DNA of 64,000 nt from the NCBI GenBank assembly GCA_900766265.1, contig CAAFUS010000005.1:186001-250000 (forward strand), in the 5' to 3' direction. Source of the DNA: Pseudomonadaceae bacterium (GTDB lineage Bacteria; Pseudomonadota; Gammaproteobacteria; Pseudomonadales; Pseudomonadaceae). The translations under genes were made by a program, and so were the position numbers. Positions within the stretch are counted from its first letter, which is position 1, and each line of letters opens with the position of its first letter. Below, in pieces: positions 52,272 to 61,987 of the stretch. Under the pieces are notes generated by a model that worked only from the letters and a program-made list of their open reading frames with translations, was not told the DNA's origin and did not search any database.

Positions 52272-54781
52272 ATAACGCTCCGGCAACCGACCTAGACCAG
52301 CTCCACGACCAGTTCGACGAGGTCTGGGGCAATCCGCGCGGCTGGCGGGCGCTGACTATCGTCAACCACACCTCCATCGGCCTGCGCTTCCTGGTGACCG
52401 GGGCGTTCTTCTTCCTGGTCGGCGGGCTGCTGGCGATGCTGATCCGCACCCAGCTGGCGCTGCCCGGCTACGAGCTCATGGAGCCGGACGTCTACAACCA
52501 GGTCTTCACCATGCACGGCACGGTGATGATGTTCCTGTTCGCGGTGCCCATGATGGAGGGACTCGCGGTCTACCTGATCCCCAAAATGATCGGCGCGCGC
52601 GACCTGGTCTTCCCGCGGCTCTCGGCGTTGGGCTACTTCTGCTACCTCTTCGGTGGACTGATCCTGCTCTCGAGCATCTTCCTGGACCTGGCGCCGAAGG
52701 CCGGCTGGTTCATGTACACACCGCTGTCCAGTTCAGCCCATACCCCAGGCGTGAACTCCGATTTCTGGCTGTTGGGCATCACCTTCGTGGAGATTTCCGC
52801 CGTCTCGGCCGGGGTCGAATTGGTGGTTTCGATCCTGCGCACCCGAACCAATGGCATGGCGCTGCACAAGATGCCGTTGTATGCCTGGTACATCCTGGTG
52901 ATGGCGTTGATGATCGTGGTCGGCTTTCCGCCGCTGATCCTGGGCAGCATCCTGCTCGAACTCGAACGCGCCGCCGGCATGCCGTTCTTCGACGTTGCCC
53001 GCGGTGGCGATCCGGTCCTCTGGCAGCACCTGTTCTGGCTGTTCGGCCACCCCGAGGTGTACATCATCTTCCTGCCGGGCGCCGGCATCGTCTCGACGTT
53101 GCTTCCGGTGTTCTGCCAGCGCCCACTGGTGGGCTACCGCTGGGTGGTGATGGGCGTGGTGACCACAGGTTTTCTCAGCTTTGGGCTCTGGGTGCACCAC
53201 ATGTTCACCGTCGGCATTCCGCAGCTGGCGCTGGGGTTCTTCTCCGCCGCCAGCATGCTGGTGGCGATTCCCACCGGGGTGCAGATCTTCGCCTGGATCG
53301 CCACCCTGTGGCTCGGCCGGCCGGTCTACAAGGTGCCGATGCTCTGGCTGGTGGGCTTCCTGATCGTCTTCGTCTGCGGCGGCCTGACCGGCGTGATGCT
53401 GGCGCTGGTGCCGTTCGACTGGCAGGTGCATGACACCCATTTCGTGGTCGCGCACATGCACTACGTGCTGGTCGGCGGCATGTTCTTCCCACTGATGGCG
53501 GGCCTGTACTACTGGCTGCCGCACTTCTCCGGCCGGATGCCTTCGGCCCGGCTCGGACGCTGGGGCTTCTGGCTGGTGTTCATCGGGTTCAACGTGACCT
53601 TCCTGGTCATGCACTGGACCGGGCTGATCGGCATGCCGCGCCGGGTCTATACGTACGACACGGGTCTGGGCTGGGACATGCCGAACCTGGTGTCCTCGGT
53701 CGGCAGCTTCATCATGGCCATCGGCGTCGCCACCATCCTGCTGGACATCGTCCTGCACTTCCGCTTCGGCCAGCCGGCGCCGAAAAACCCCTGGAACGCT
53801 GACACGCTGGAATGGGGCACCAGCCTGCCGCCCAGCGCCTACAACTTCGTCAGCCTGCCGGACATCACCGACCGCCACCCGCTGTGGAAGGATCCGAATC
53901 TGCCCGACAGCATCGCACGGGGCGAACACGCGCTCACGGTGATCGACCATGGCCGTCGCGAAACCTGGGGCTCGGACCCACTGAGCGGCAAGGTCAGGGA
54001 AATCATCCACCTGCCGGGCAACAGCTGGCTCCCTTTCATCGCATCGGTGTTCCTCGCGGTACTCTGTCTGAGCCTGCTGAACAAAACATACATGCTCGCG
54101 CTCGTGGCCTGCGCGGCGGCCATCGTGACGCTGCTACGCTGGTCGTGGGAGAACGGTGCCCACCCCGCCGCAGCACCGGACGCCCGCACCCAGCCGGGAG
54201 AGCCCCCGCTCCATTCGCGGACCTTCGACGGTCCGGGGTTATGGGGCATGGGGGTGACGCTGCTGGCCGACGGCGCACTTTACCTCTCGCTGATATTCGG
54301 CTGGTTCTACCTGTGGACCGTCTCGCCGGACTGGCAGGTGCCCGACACCACCCTCAATGGCTGGCTGATGGGCGCCAGCGCCGCTCTGCTGAGCGTAGGG
54401 GCGCTCTGGATGGGGCGGATCGTGCACCGGATGCGCCAGGGCGACATTCACAACCTGCTGGGCCACTTGGCACTGCTGGGCGGACTGGCCTTCGTCCAGA
54501 CCGGTGTCCTGATCTGGGTACTGGTCAACGCGGGGCTGCATGTCACCGAAACCGCCCACGATGCGGTGGTTTTCGTCATGCTCTTCTACAGCATCATGCA
54601 CTGCGCGCTGGCGGCCGTGCTCACCGCGCTCCAGGCCTGGCGCGTCGGTTACGGTTACGTGGGCGTCAAGGCGCCCTACGAGCCGGTGGTAGTCCTGCAG
54701 CTTTGGTACTACAACCTGGCGGTGTTGTGGATCAGCTTCCTCTCACTGGTCCTGTTCCCCGGCACCTGGGGAGGCGCCTGA
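52268..54781 (+). CDS. ctaD: Cytochrome c oxidase subunit I fused to subunit III
   Basis: 837 residues. Residues 1-560 are subunit I: heme ligands in MHGTVMMF and HMHYVLVGG, the CuB/cross-link region GHPEVYIIFLP, and HDTHFVVAHMHY. After a linker (about 570-650) residues 655-835 form a shortened subunit III (LLADGALYLSLIFGWFYLW, HVTETAHDAVVF, then LWYYNLAVLWI). Such I-III fusions are known in bacterial caa3 oxidases but differ from the separate ctaD/ctaE of the usual Pseudomonas aa3 cluster. Its ATG overlaps the coxB stop by four bases. Confidence 0.94.
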   Translation: MNNAPATDLDQLHDQFDEVWGNPRGWRALTIVNHTSIGLRFLVTGAFFFLVGGLLAMLIRTQLALPGYELMEPDVYNQVFTMHGTVMMFLFAVPMMEGLAVYLIPKMIGARDLVFPRLSALGYFCYLFGGLILLSSIFLDLAPKAGWFMYTPLSSSAHTPGVNSDFWLLGITFVEISAVSAGVELVVSILRTRTNGMALHKMPLYAWYILVMALMIVVGFPPLILGSILLELERAAGMPFFDVARGGDPVLWQHLFWLFGHPEVYIIFLPGAGIVSTLLPVFCQRPLVGYRWVVMGVVTTGFLSFGLWVHHMFTVGIPQLALGFFSAASMLVAIPTGVQIFAWIATLWLGRPVYKVPMLWLVGFLIVFVCGGLTGVMLALVPFDWQVHDTHFVVAHMHYVLVGGMFFPLMAGLYYWLPHFSGRMPSARLGRWGFWLVFIGFNVTFLVMHWTGLIGMPRRVYTYDTGLGWDMPNLVSSVGSFIMAIGVATILLDIVLHFRFGQPAPKNPWNADTLEWGTSLPPSAYNFVSLPDITDRHPLWKDPNLPDSIARGEHALTVIDHGRRETWGSDPLSGKVREIIHLPGNSWLPFIASVFLAVLCLSLLNKTYMLALVACAAAIVTLLRWSWENGAHPAAAPDARTQPGEPPLHSRTFDGPGLWGMGVTLLADGALYLSLIFGWFYLWTVSPDWQVPDTTLNGWLMGASAALLSVGALWMGRIVHRMRQGDIHNLLGHLALLGGLAFVQTGVLIWVLVNAGLHVTETAHDAVVFVMLFYSIMHCALAAVLTALQAWRVGYGYVGVKAPYEPVVVLQLWYYNLAVLWISFLSLVLFPGTWGGA

Positions 54782-55143
54782 TGTCGAAATACGCCCGCAC
54801 CTCGCCCTACCACCCGATCCAGATACCCCTGGGCTTCGTCCTCTGGAGCTTCTGGTTCGTCGCCATGTATGGCGGCCATGCCGTGGCCTGCGAGATCAAT
54901 CCACCCGACCCTACGCTGGGCCCCTGGAACTGGCTCAACGGGGCGCTGGGCCTGCTCACGCTGGTCACGCTGACGATCCTGGTGCTGCAGGCGCGGCGCT
55001 TCTGGAGGCTGTCGCGCATGACCGACGAACTCAACGAGCGACAGATATTCGTCACCAAGATCACCTCCGGCCTGCACCTGATCGCCGCGCTGGCGACGCT
55101 CTATGTCGGTATCCCCCTGCTGCAGCTGCCACCCTGCATATGA
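54781..55143 (+). CDS. Small membrane protein of the caa3 operon, unknown
   Basis: 120 residues, about three hydrophobic segments (17-36, 53-71 and 96-112). Its ATG shares one base with the ctaD stop (TGATG) and its stop overlaps the ctaG start, so it is a true operon member. The loop AVACEINPPDPT carries a Cys. I recognise no family; it may be a small subunit or assembly factor of the oxidase, in the position where subunit IV would be. Confidence 0.8.
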   Translation: MSKYARTSPYHPIQIPLGFVLWSFWFVAMYGGHAVACEINPPDPTLGPWNWLNGALGLLTLVTLTILVLQARRFWRLSRMTDELNERQIFVTKITSGLHLIAALATLYVGIPLLQLPPCI

Positions 55144-55961
55144 AGACGATCTCAGCCCTGCTACTGCTCACCCTCGCCCGCCCCGCGGCTGCTCATGGCC
55201 TGTTCGATGCTCATATCAGCGAGCGGCTGCCGCTGCTACTCACCGCGCTGCTCCTGGGCGGGGCCTGGCTGCTGTATCTGCTGGGCTCCCGTCGTGTGCC
55301 GCCCCGGCGCAGCGAAGCGGCCTGGTTCCACGGCGCGATGCTGATCTGCGCCTATGCAGTGTTCGGCCCGATCGACGATTGGGCCGAAACCAGCACCAGC
55401 CTGCACATGACCCAGCACATGCTGTTCATCGTGGTCATCGCCCCCATGTGGGCGCTGGCCAGGCCATTGCCGCAGTGGCGTGCCATCACCGGACGCCTGG
55501 GGCAGCCGTTGTGGACAGCGATACTGCGCGCCGGGCGCTACCCCACCGCGCTGGCCATGCTGCACGGCGCGATCATCTGGATCTGGCACACCCCCAAGCT
55601 TTACCTCCTGGCATTGGACAACCTGTGGTGGCACGCCTTCGAACATGCCTGCTTTCTGTTCAGCGGCTGGCTGTTCTGGTGGTCGGTGCTGCGGGCCAAT
55701 CCCAAGCAGGTACCCCAGGCGTTGATGGCCTTGTTGCTTACGTTGATGCACACCGGCCTGCTCGGCGCGCTGCTGACCTTCGGCACCACATCCTTCTACG
55801 GCGAGCACCGCGACGTGCAGGACCAGCAGCTGGCCGGCCTGATCATGTGGGTGCCGGGCGGGCTGGTGTACCTGGCAGCCGGCGCCTGGATCGCCTGGCG
55901 CTGGCTCACCCGCATGTGGCGGCGTCAGCAGGAGCGGCCCGCGAGCGATCATCATTTCTAG
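55140..55961 (+). CDS. ctaG: Cytochrome c oxidase assembly factor CtaG (Caa3_CtaG type)
   Basis: 273-residue polytopic protein of the Caa3_CtaG family, needed for insertion of copper into caa3 oxidases. Histidine-rich membrane motifs are HMTQHMLFIVVIAPMWALARP, MLHGAIIWIWHTPKLY and EHACFLFSGWLFW, separated by loops. Not homologous to the Cox11-type CtaG. The start overlaps the previous gene by four bases. Last gene of the operon. Confidence 0.9.
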   Translation: MKTISALLLLTLARPAAAHGLFDAHISERLPLLLTALLLGGAWLLYLLGSRRVPPRRSEAAWFHGAMLICAYAVFGPIDDWAETSTSLHMTQHMLFIVVIAPMWALARPLPQWRAITGRLGQPLWTAILRAGRYPTALAMLHGAIIWIWHTPKLYLLALDNLWWHAFEHACFLFSGWLFWWSVLRANPKQVPQALMALLLTLMHTGLLGALLTFGTTSFYGEHRDVQDQQLAGLIMWVPGGLVYLAAGAWIAWRWLTRMWRRQQERPASDHHF

Positions 55962-56124
55962 GCGGTCAGACCTTGTTACGCATGACTGGCCGCACGACGA
56001 CCCGGTTGCGGTCTAATGCGCCCTCGCCAGCACGCCGGACACCCCGGAAGGTAGCGGTTCAAGCCAAGCGTACGCGTTAACCGGCCTGCGGCACTGCAGG
56101 CCCTTGCAAGAGGAAGCAACACCC

Positions 56125-57573
56125 ATGACGGAATCCACCCCAAGCCGAACGGCGGATATTGCCGCCTGGATCGGCCTGTTCCTGGGCCCCCTGTGCCTGC
56201 TGTTGTGCCTGTTGACCGAGCCGCCGGCCGGTCTGTCGGATACAGCCTGGCTGACGGTCGGGCTGGCCGCGCTGATGGCGATCTGGTGGGCCACCGAGGC
56301 GATACCGATTCCTGCGACCTCGCTGCTGCCGATCCTGCTGATCCCTCTGCTGGGAATCGACACCATGGCCAAGGCGACCGCGCCCTACGCCAACCCCACC
56401 ATCTTTCTGTTCCTCGGCGGCTTCCTGCTGGGCCTGGCCATGCAGCGCTGGAACCTGCACAAGCGCATCGCGCTGGCGACCCTGCTCGCCGTCGGCAGCC
56501 AGCCTAGCAAGCAGATCGCCGGGTTCATGATCGCCACCGCCTTCATCAGCATGTGGGTGAGCAACACCGCGACCAGTATCATGATGCTGCCGATCGGCCT
56601 GTCGGTGATCGGCCTGTTGGTATCCAACAGCGAACCGAAGGAGAGCGAACGCTTCACCGTCGCGCTGCTGCTGGGTATCGCTTACGCCGCCAGCGTCGGC
56701 GGGGTCGCCACGCTGATCGGCACGCCGCCCAATGCGCTGCTGGCAGCCTTCCTGCGCGAGAACCATGACGTGCACATCGGCTTCGGCCAATGGATGCTGC
56801 TCGGCGTGCCGGTTACGGTCGCCATGCTGACCTTCATCTGGTGGTGGCTGACGCGTGGTGGTTTCCAGCTCCACGGTGGCGACAGCCGTGGCCTGCTGGA
56901 AAAGGAAATGGCCGAGCTCGGCCCCATGTCCCATGCGGAAAAGCTTGTCGCCGTGGTGTTCGTGCTGGCCGCCCTGGCCTGGATCTTCCAGCCGATGCTG
57001 GCCGGCTACATCAGTGGCATCGACGACACCAGCATTGCCATGGTGGCCGCGCTGTCGCTGTTCCTGATTCCGGTCAACCGTCGCGAGCGGGTATTCCTGA
57101 TGGATTGGGATACCGCGAACAAGGTGCCGTGGGGCGTTCTGCTGCTCTTTGGGGGTGGCTTGTCGCTGGCCGGTGTGATCGGCGCGTCGGGCCTTGCGCA
57201 GTGGATCGCGCAAAGCCTGCAGGGCATCGATGCCCTTCCGCTGATCCTGATGATCGGCCTGGTGGCCCTGGTGATCACCTTTCTCACCGAGATCACCTCG
57301 AACACCGCCACCGCCGCGGCCTTCCTGCCTCTGCTCGGCGCATTGGCGGTAGCCCAGGGCCTGCCGCCGGAAATGCTCGCGATTCCGGCGGCCATCGCGG
57401 CGAGCTGCGCCTTCATGATGCCGGTGGCGACGCCGCCGAACGCCATCGTCTTCGGTACCGGACAGATGAAGATCCAGTCGATGATCAAGGCCGGCTTCGC
57501 CATCAACCTGTTCGGCGTGGTGCTGGTTACCGGACTGTGTTACCTGCTGATCGGAATGATCTGGGGCGCCTGA
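56125..57573 (+). CDS. SLC13/DASS family divalent anion:sodium symporter
   Basis: 482 residues, about 11 membrane helices with two inverted halves. Each half has the substrate and sodium site SNT: SNTATSIMMLPIG (around 150) and SNTATAAAFLPLLGAL (around 398); GTPPNA and ATPPNAIVFGTG are the paired hairpin motifs. Family members import C4-dicarboxylates, citrate or sulfate. The ATG at 56125 has AGAGGAAG upstream. Single gene. Confidence 0.92.
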   Translation: MTESTPSRTADIAAWIGLFLGPLCLLLCLLTEPPAGLSDTAWLTVGLAALMAIWWATEAIPIPATSLLPILLIPLLGIDTMAKATAPYANPTIFLFLGGFLLGLAMQRWNLHKRIALATLLAVGSQPSKQIAGFMIATAFISMWVSNTATSIMMLPIGLSVIGLLVSNSEPKESERFTVALLLGIAYAASVGGVATLIGTPPNALLAAFLRENHDVHIGFGQWMLLGVPVTVAMLTFIWWWLTRGGFQLHGGDSRGLLEKEMAELGPMSHAEKLVAVVFVLAALAWIFQPMLAGYISGIDDTSIAMVAALSLFLIPVNRRERVFLMDWDTANKVPWGVLLLFGGGLSLAGVIGASGLAQWIAQSLQGIDALPLILMIGLVALVITFLTEITSNTATAAAFLPLLGALAVAQGLPPEMLAIPAAIAASCAFMMPVATPPNAIVFGTGQMKIQSMIKAGFAINLFGVVLVTGLCYLLIGMIWGA

Positions 57574-57675
57574 CGGCCTGCGCACATCGCAGGGCATGCG
57601 TCGTCCCACGGGTTCGGCGCATGCCCTATCCGGAGCGCCATGCCTCAGGCTTCTCGGTCGAAAACAAACCTCCAC

Positions 57676-57701
57676 AAAAAAGCCCGGCGCTTGGCCGGGC
57701 T
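57676..57701 (-). terminator. Terminator of efp
   Basis: AGCCCGGC / GCCGGGCT with a five-base loop; on the - strand the stem runs into TTTTTT. It lies 18 bases after the efp stop. Confidence 0.85.
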
Positions 57702-57718
57702 TCTCGTGTCGCGAGGCC

Positions 57719-58285
57719 TCAGGCCTTGACGCGCGACTTGTACTCGCCGGTACGGGTGTCGATCTCGATCGAGTCGCCGATTTCGCAGAAGGCGGAAACC
57801 TGCAGCTCTGCACCGTTCTTCAGGCGGGCGGTCTTCATGACCTTGCCGGAGGTGTCGCCGCGCACGGACGGCTCCGTGTAGACGATTTCACGAACGATGG
57901 TGGTCGGCAGTTCGACGGAGATCACCTTGTCGTTGTAGAAGACCGCTTCGCAGACGTCGGTCATGCCGTCTTCGATGAAGGTCATCACGCCTTCGAGGTC
58001 GTCCTTCTCGATCTCGTACTGGTTGAACTCCTCGTCCATGAATACGTAGAGCGGGTCGGCGAAGTAGGAGTAGGTCACTTCCTTGCGCTCGAGGATGACG
58101 GGCTCGAGCTTGTCGTCGGCCTTGTACACGGTCTCGGTGGCAGAACCGTTGAGCAGGTTCTTCAGCTTCATCTTGACCACGGCACTGTTGCGGCCGGATT
58201 TGTTGAATTCGGCTTTCTGGATAACCCAGGGCGCGCCATTGATGATGGCCACCTGGCCGGCACGAAACTCTTGTGCGGTTTTCAT
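57719..58285 (-). CDS. efp: Elongation factor P
   Basis: Relieves ribosome stalling at polyproline. 188 residues. The tip loop has Arg32 in FNKSGRNSAVVKM, so it is the arginine type modified by rhamnose rather than the lysine type. The presence of earP directly upstream confirms this. Three-domain EF-P structure and the C-terminal EIDTRTGEYKSRV are complete. The ATG at 58285 is the family start. Confidence 0.97.
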   Translation of the reverse strand: MKTAQEFRAGQVAIINGAPWVIQKAEFNKSGRNSAVVKMKLKNLLNGSATETVYKADDKLEPVILERKEVTYSYFADPLYVFMDEEFNQYEIEKDDLEGVMTFIEDGMTDVCEAVFYNDKVISVELPTTIVREIVYTEPSVRGDTSGKVMKTARLKNGAELQVSAFCEIGDSIEIDTRTGEYKSRVKA

Positions 58286-58326
58286 ACGAATATCCGATGG
58301 ATTAGAGACAAAAAACAGGCCGCGTA

Positions 58327-59478
58327 TCATAGCCAATCTGTGTAAAAAAACACCAGCTTTGCGGCCAGGTCACCGTTGCTGGTCTGGATCTGAGTCCAGG
58401 CCTCAGCATGGTTCACCAACTCCGCATGGTGCACGCGCAACTGCTGCCAGGCCTGCCCTGCCCCTTGCCCTGCATTCCAGGCCTGCCAGAACGCCCAGAG
58501 CGCGCCGCGAGCCTCATTCGACAAGCCATCGGCGTAGAGGTCGAAAAACGCGCTCAGCTTGTCCCAGTGGGCATCCTCCTCCTGCGGATAGATATGCCAG
58601 ACCAGTGGCCGGCCCGCCCATTGCGCCCGGATGAACGACTCTTCGCCACGCACCGCGTTGAAATCGCAGCACCAGAGCAGAAGGTCGTACTCGTCCTGGG
58701 TCATGAACGGCAACACCGCAATCCGCAACGCCCCGCGCTCTCGCTGCATGCCGGCCGTCAATCGGCCTTCGTACAGCCAGCGCTCGACGTCGGTCAGCAC
58801 CCGGCCAACCGGCACCAGGAGTAACGTTGACTCCGGCCCCTCAGCCAGTGCATCGAGCCAACCGGCCACCGCGTCGTTTTCGTAGGCGAACAAAGAAACG
58901 ACCTGCGCGCCGTCCGGGACGGCTATCCCCTTCTGGCCAAGAAAAGCTTCGCGCGACGCGGCCTGCCGCTGAAACGCTCGGCGCTCCTCGAGCAGGCCGG
59001 CCTCGCGTATCAAGCCGCCAGTCCCGGACTCGAAGCCCGGGAAGAAGAAGTACTTCTGCAGCCCGCTCGGCTGCAGCGACGGCAACCCATGGCACCCCTT
59101 GATCCACCCCTCGGCACTGAGATATTCGAGGTTGAGCCAGAGGATTTGCCGTCCGCTCTCGGACATCGCCTTGATGTAAGCCGGTGGCAGGTTGCAGGCG
59201 AACGCCTCGATGACCACGTCGCCCGGTTGGGTAGCAAGCCACTCGCGCGGCCAGTGCCTCACGTCGACACCCGCATGCATCTGGCTCTGCACGTCCGCCC
59301 GCGCGCCCGGGCACAGCGCGACGAAAGTTTCCAGATCATCGACCCACAGCCTCACCGCCTGACCATGCTCGGCAACCAACTGCCGCGCCAGGCGCCAGGT
59401 CACGCCGATGTCGCCGTAGTTGTCCACCACAGCACAGAAAATGTCCCAGAGAGGTCTGCCAGGCACGAGGAGCTCCAT
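58327..59478 (-). CDS. earP: EF-P arginine rhamnosyltransferase EarP
   Basis: Transfers rhamnose from dTDP-rhamnose to Arg32 of EF-P, activating it. 383 residues. The N-terminal WDIFCAVVDNYGDIGVTWRL carries the conserved Asp residues (19 and 23 here), and the C-terminal domain has CDFNAVRGEESFIRAQWAGRPLVWHIYPQ, which should be quoted as RGEDS/RGEESF region. Ends 41 bases before efp in the same direction. ATG 59478 lacks a clear ribosome binding site; GTG 59466, four codons in, has GGAG and is a fair alternative. Confidence 0.95.
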   Translation of the reverse strand: MELLVPGRPLWDIFCAVVDNYGDIGVTWRLARQLVAEHGQAVRLWVDDLETFVALCPGARADVQSQMHAGVDVRHWPREWLATQPGDVVIEAFACNLPPAYIKAMSESGRQILWLNLEYLSAEGWIKGCHGLPSLQPSGLQKYFFFPGFESGTGGLIREAGLLEERRAFQRQAASREAFLGQKGIAVPDGAQVVSLFAYENDAVAGWLDALAEGPESTLLLVPVGRVLTDVERWLYEGRLTAGMQRERGALRIAVLPFMTQDEYDLLLWCCDFNAVRGEESFIRAQWAGRPLVWHIYPQEEDAHWDKLSAFFDLYADGLSNEARGALWAFWQAWNAGQGAGQAWQQLRVHHAELVNHAEAWTQIQTSNGDLAAKLVFFYTDWL

Positions 59479-59630
59479 CAGGCGAAAACGTTGATTGTCG
59501 CTCTATCCGAGGCAGGCACGGCAGCGCCGCGCATCGAGCGCAGGCATTTTTCGATAATAAGGAGAATCGAGAGAGCGAAGTGGCCGATCAGCCATTCACT
59601 GGAGCCTGTCATCGACAGGCCTGACGTTAT

Positions 59631-59743
59631 GGAGGCGACCCTACCAGCCACACCCCGGCACACAATGTCACCGCTGCGGCTGCTTCCTTCCGGACCTGAC
59701 CGGGTTCACGGCTGATCGTTGCGGGGGGACCGGCAGGGCCACC
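59631..59743 (-). ncRNA. ffs: 4.5S signal recognition particle RNA
   Basis: About 113 bases on the - strand. The apical SRP core is intact: GGTCAGGTCCGGAAGGAAGCAGCC, here given as CAGGTCCGGAAGGAAGCAGC, including the GGAA tetraloop and the symmetric loop bound by Ffh. 5' GGTGGCCCTGCC and 3' GGTAGGGTCGCCTCC ends pair in the basal stem. End positions were set by that pairing and are good to a few bases. A GCCTGTC/GACAGGC hairpin follows at 59604-59620. Confidence 0.93.
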
Positions 59744-59775
59744 ATAACGAAACCCGCCTGGCGGCGAGCCGCGCC

Positions 59776-59803
59776 ATTGTACCGGCTTGAGAGCAAGTTA
59801 CAA
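59776..59803 (-). promoter_or_regulatory. Promoter of the 4.5S RNA gene
   Basis: On the - strand TTGTAA, 16 bases, TACAAT. The predicted start leaves about 25 bases of leader before the mature RNA, as expected for RNase P processing. Confidence 0.6.
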
Positions 59804-59869
59804 CCTGCGCCGGCCATCAATTACACCGGTGAGTGAGATAGCCTGGAACTGCAACCTCCCAGGCCCGTT

Positions 59870-61882
59870 TCATATTTCGCTGGGGCCTGCGCGACGCTTC
59901 TGGTAGATCAAGTCAACGATCTCCCCTTCGGGCATGTAGCCACTGACCGCTTCGCGCAAAAGCAGGCGGACGGCGGGGTAGTCGTCGTCCATCACGGCTT
60001 TGTGCAGCCTGCCGAGCAACTGCTTCAGGTCTTCCCAGCTCATGCATTCCTCTGCAGCCCGCATGATCATCGGATGCTCGGTCGGGCTGACGTTTTCGCC
60101 GATCAGCAATTCTTCGTAAAGCTTTTCGCCGGGTCGCAGCCCCGTATAGACGATGGGGATATCCCCCTGCGGATTTTTCTCGGAGCGAACGCTCAGGCCC
60201 GACAAGTGGATGAGCTTTTCGGCCAACTTGGCGATACGGACCGGTTGCCCCATGTCCAGCACGAAAACGTCCCCGCCCTCACCCATAGAGCCGGCCTGGA
60301 TGACCAGCTGCGCCGCTTCCGGGATAGTCATGAAGTAACGGGTGATGTTGGGATGGGTCACGGTCACTGGGCCGCCGGCTCGAATCTGCTCATAAAAGCG
60401 CGGGATGACCGAGCCGGAAGACCCCAATACGTTACCGAAGCGCACCATCGAAAACCGCGTCTTGTTCACGTGATGCACCGGGCCCGAATCGAAGAGCACC
60501 GGAGCGGTTTCCCGTGCCAAGGCTTGCAGCACCATTTCGGCGACCCGCTTGGTGCTGCCCATCACATTGGTCGGCCGCACTGCCTTATCGGTCGATACCA
60601 GTACGAAATGATTGACACCTGAACGGATGGCCGCCTGCACGGTATTGAGCGTACCGAACACATTGTTGAGCACGCCCTCCGCGACGTTGTGCTCAACCAT
60701 CGGCACGTGCTTGTAAGCCGCGGCGTGGTAGATGGTTTCGACCTCCCAGGTGCGCAATACATCTTCCACACGCTGTGGGTTACGCACTGACCCCAGGATC
60801 GGCACAAGCCGAATGGGTTGCGAAACCCGCTCTACAACCTCCTCCAGTTCGGTGTGGATGCTGTAGAGGTTGAATTCACAGTGATCGTAAAGAAGCAGGG
60901 TGCTTGGCCGTGTAGCGAGTATCTGCCGGCAGAGCTCCGAGCCGATGGAGCCTCCCGCCCCCGTTACCATGACGACCCGACCTTGGATGCATTTTTCGAA
61001 CAATGCCCGGTCCGGCGGGACGGCGTCCCGTCCAAGCAAGTCGGCGATGTCCACCTCCTGGATGTCCTCAACCCGTACAGTGCCGCTGGCCAGGTCATGG
61101 AAGGCGGGCACACTGCGCACATGGAGCGGGTACTGCTCCAGCGCCTCGAGTATTTCTCGCCTGCGGCCACGTGAAGCGGACGGCACGGCCAGAAGGATCT
61201 CCTCGGCACCCGTATCGTCGATCATCTGGTGGATATGGGCCGCGCTGTAAACACGCAGGCCCGCGATGATCCGGTTGTCGATGTTCGGATCATCATCTAT
61301 GAATGCCACTGGCCGCATTGCACGCCCGAGGCGCAACGCGGCGACCAACTGGTTACCTGCTACCCCCGCTCCGTATACCGCTACCTTGATTAGGCTGGCG
61401 TCCCGCCCCTGAAAGCTCAGCGTATGGTTGGAAGAGAACCAGTCGCCCATAAAGTACTGGCGCAGTACCAGGCGCAGACCACCGATCAACACCAGGCTCA
61501 ACCACCAGTAATTGAACACCATCGAGCGAGGGATCAGCTTGGGCGCGCCCTGGTACCAGTAAACCGCCAGAGACAGCGTCAACGCCGACAGGGTGACCGC
61601 CTTGGCGATCGCGATCAGCGCATCGTTCCCCAGATAACGCATCACCGCCCGGTACATGCCGAGACGAATGAACAATGGAACGGAAATCACAGGCGCTAGA
61701 ATAAAAAGCCATAGATGGCCGCTTAGTGGCTCGATGTCCTTGACTTCGCCGAGACGGACGGCGAACGCCAACCAGAGCGCTGTCCAAACCAACAGCACAT
61801 CTACGGCCACCTGAATTGCGCGCTTATATCGACGAGGAAGACTAACCAGCCGGCAGCGCAGTTTTTCGGCGATTCTTAACAC
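59870..61882 (-). CDS. wbpM: WbpM-type nucleotide sugar 4,6-dehydratase
   Basis: Membrane-bound UDP-GlcNAc C4/C6 dehydratase family, first step to QuiNAc/FucNAc-type sugars of O antigen. 670 residues: four N-terminal membrane helices, a first Rossmann domain (VAVYGAGVAGNQLV), then the catalytic SDR domain with VTGAGGSIGSEL, Ser in LVSTDKAV and the unusual Ser-Met-Lys triad (NVMGSTK, Met replacing Tyr), known for WbpM. GTG start at 61882 with AAGGTGA close upstream. Last gene of the O-antigen block, as in P. aeruginosa. Confidence 0.94.
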   Translation of the reverse strand: MLRIAEKLRCRLVSLPRRYKRAIQVAVDVLLVWTALWLAFAVRLGEVKDIEPLSGHLWLFILAPVISVPLFIRLGMYRAVMRYLGNDALIAIAKAVTLSALTLSLAVYWYQGAPKLIPRSMVFNYWWLSLVLIGGLRLVLRQYFMGDWFSSNHTLSFQGRDASLIKVAVYGAGVAGNQLVAALRLGRAMRPVAFIDDDPNIDNRIIAGLRVYSAAHIHQMIDDTGAEEILLAVPSASRGRRREILEALEQYPLHVRSVPAFHDLASGTVRVEDIQEVDIADLLGRDAVPPDRALFEKCIQGRVVMVTGAGGSIGSELCRQILATRPSTLLLYDHCEFNLYSIHTELEEVVERVSQPIRLVPILGSVRNPQRVEDVLRTWEVETIYHAAAYKHVPMVEHNVAEGVLNNVFGTLNTVQAAIRSGVNHFVLVSTDKAVRPTNVMGSTKRVAEMVLQALARETAPVLFDSGPVHHVNKTRFSMVRFGNVLGSSGSVIPRFYEQIRAGGPVTVTHPNITRYFMTIPEAAQLVIQAGSMGEGGDVFVLDMGQPVRIAKLAEKLIHLSGLSVRSEKNPQGDIPIVYTGLRPGEKLYEELLIGENVSPTEHPMIMRAAEECMSWEDLKQLLGRLHKAVMDDDYPAVRLLLREAVSGYMPEGEIVDLIYQKRRAGPSEI

Positions 61883-61987
61883 CGGTCACCTTGTTCTTTT
61901 AGGTCGTTGCAGTTGATGCGCCATCAGACCTGCGGCAGGTGACAAAATCCGCAGCACTTCTCGCAAATTTGTTCATATCGTTATTGT

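Noticed and set aside
52733..54010. 425-residue - strand ORF over ctaD
   Set aside because: Antisense of conserved heme-copper oxidase helices.
56077..57813. 578-residue - strand ORF over the SLC13 gene
   Set aside because: His/Gln/Asp-rich shadow of a membrane protein gene; no start signal.
59478..59663. 61-residue - strand ORF between earP and ffs
   Set aside because: It overlaps the SRP RNA and has no ribosome binding site or family.
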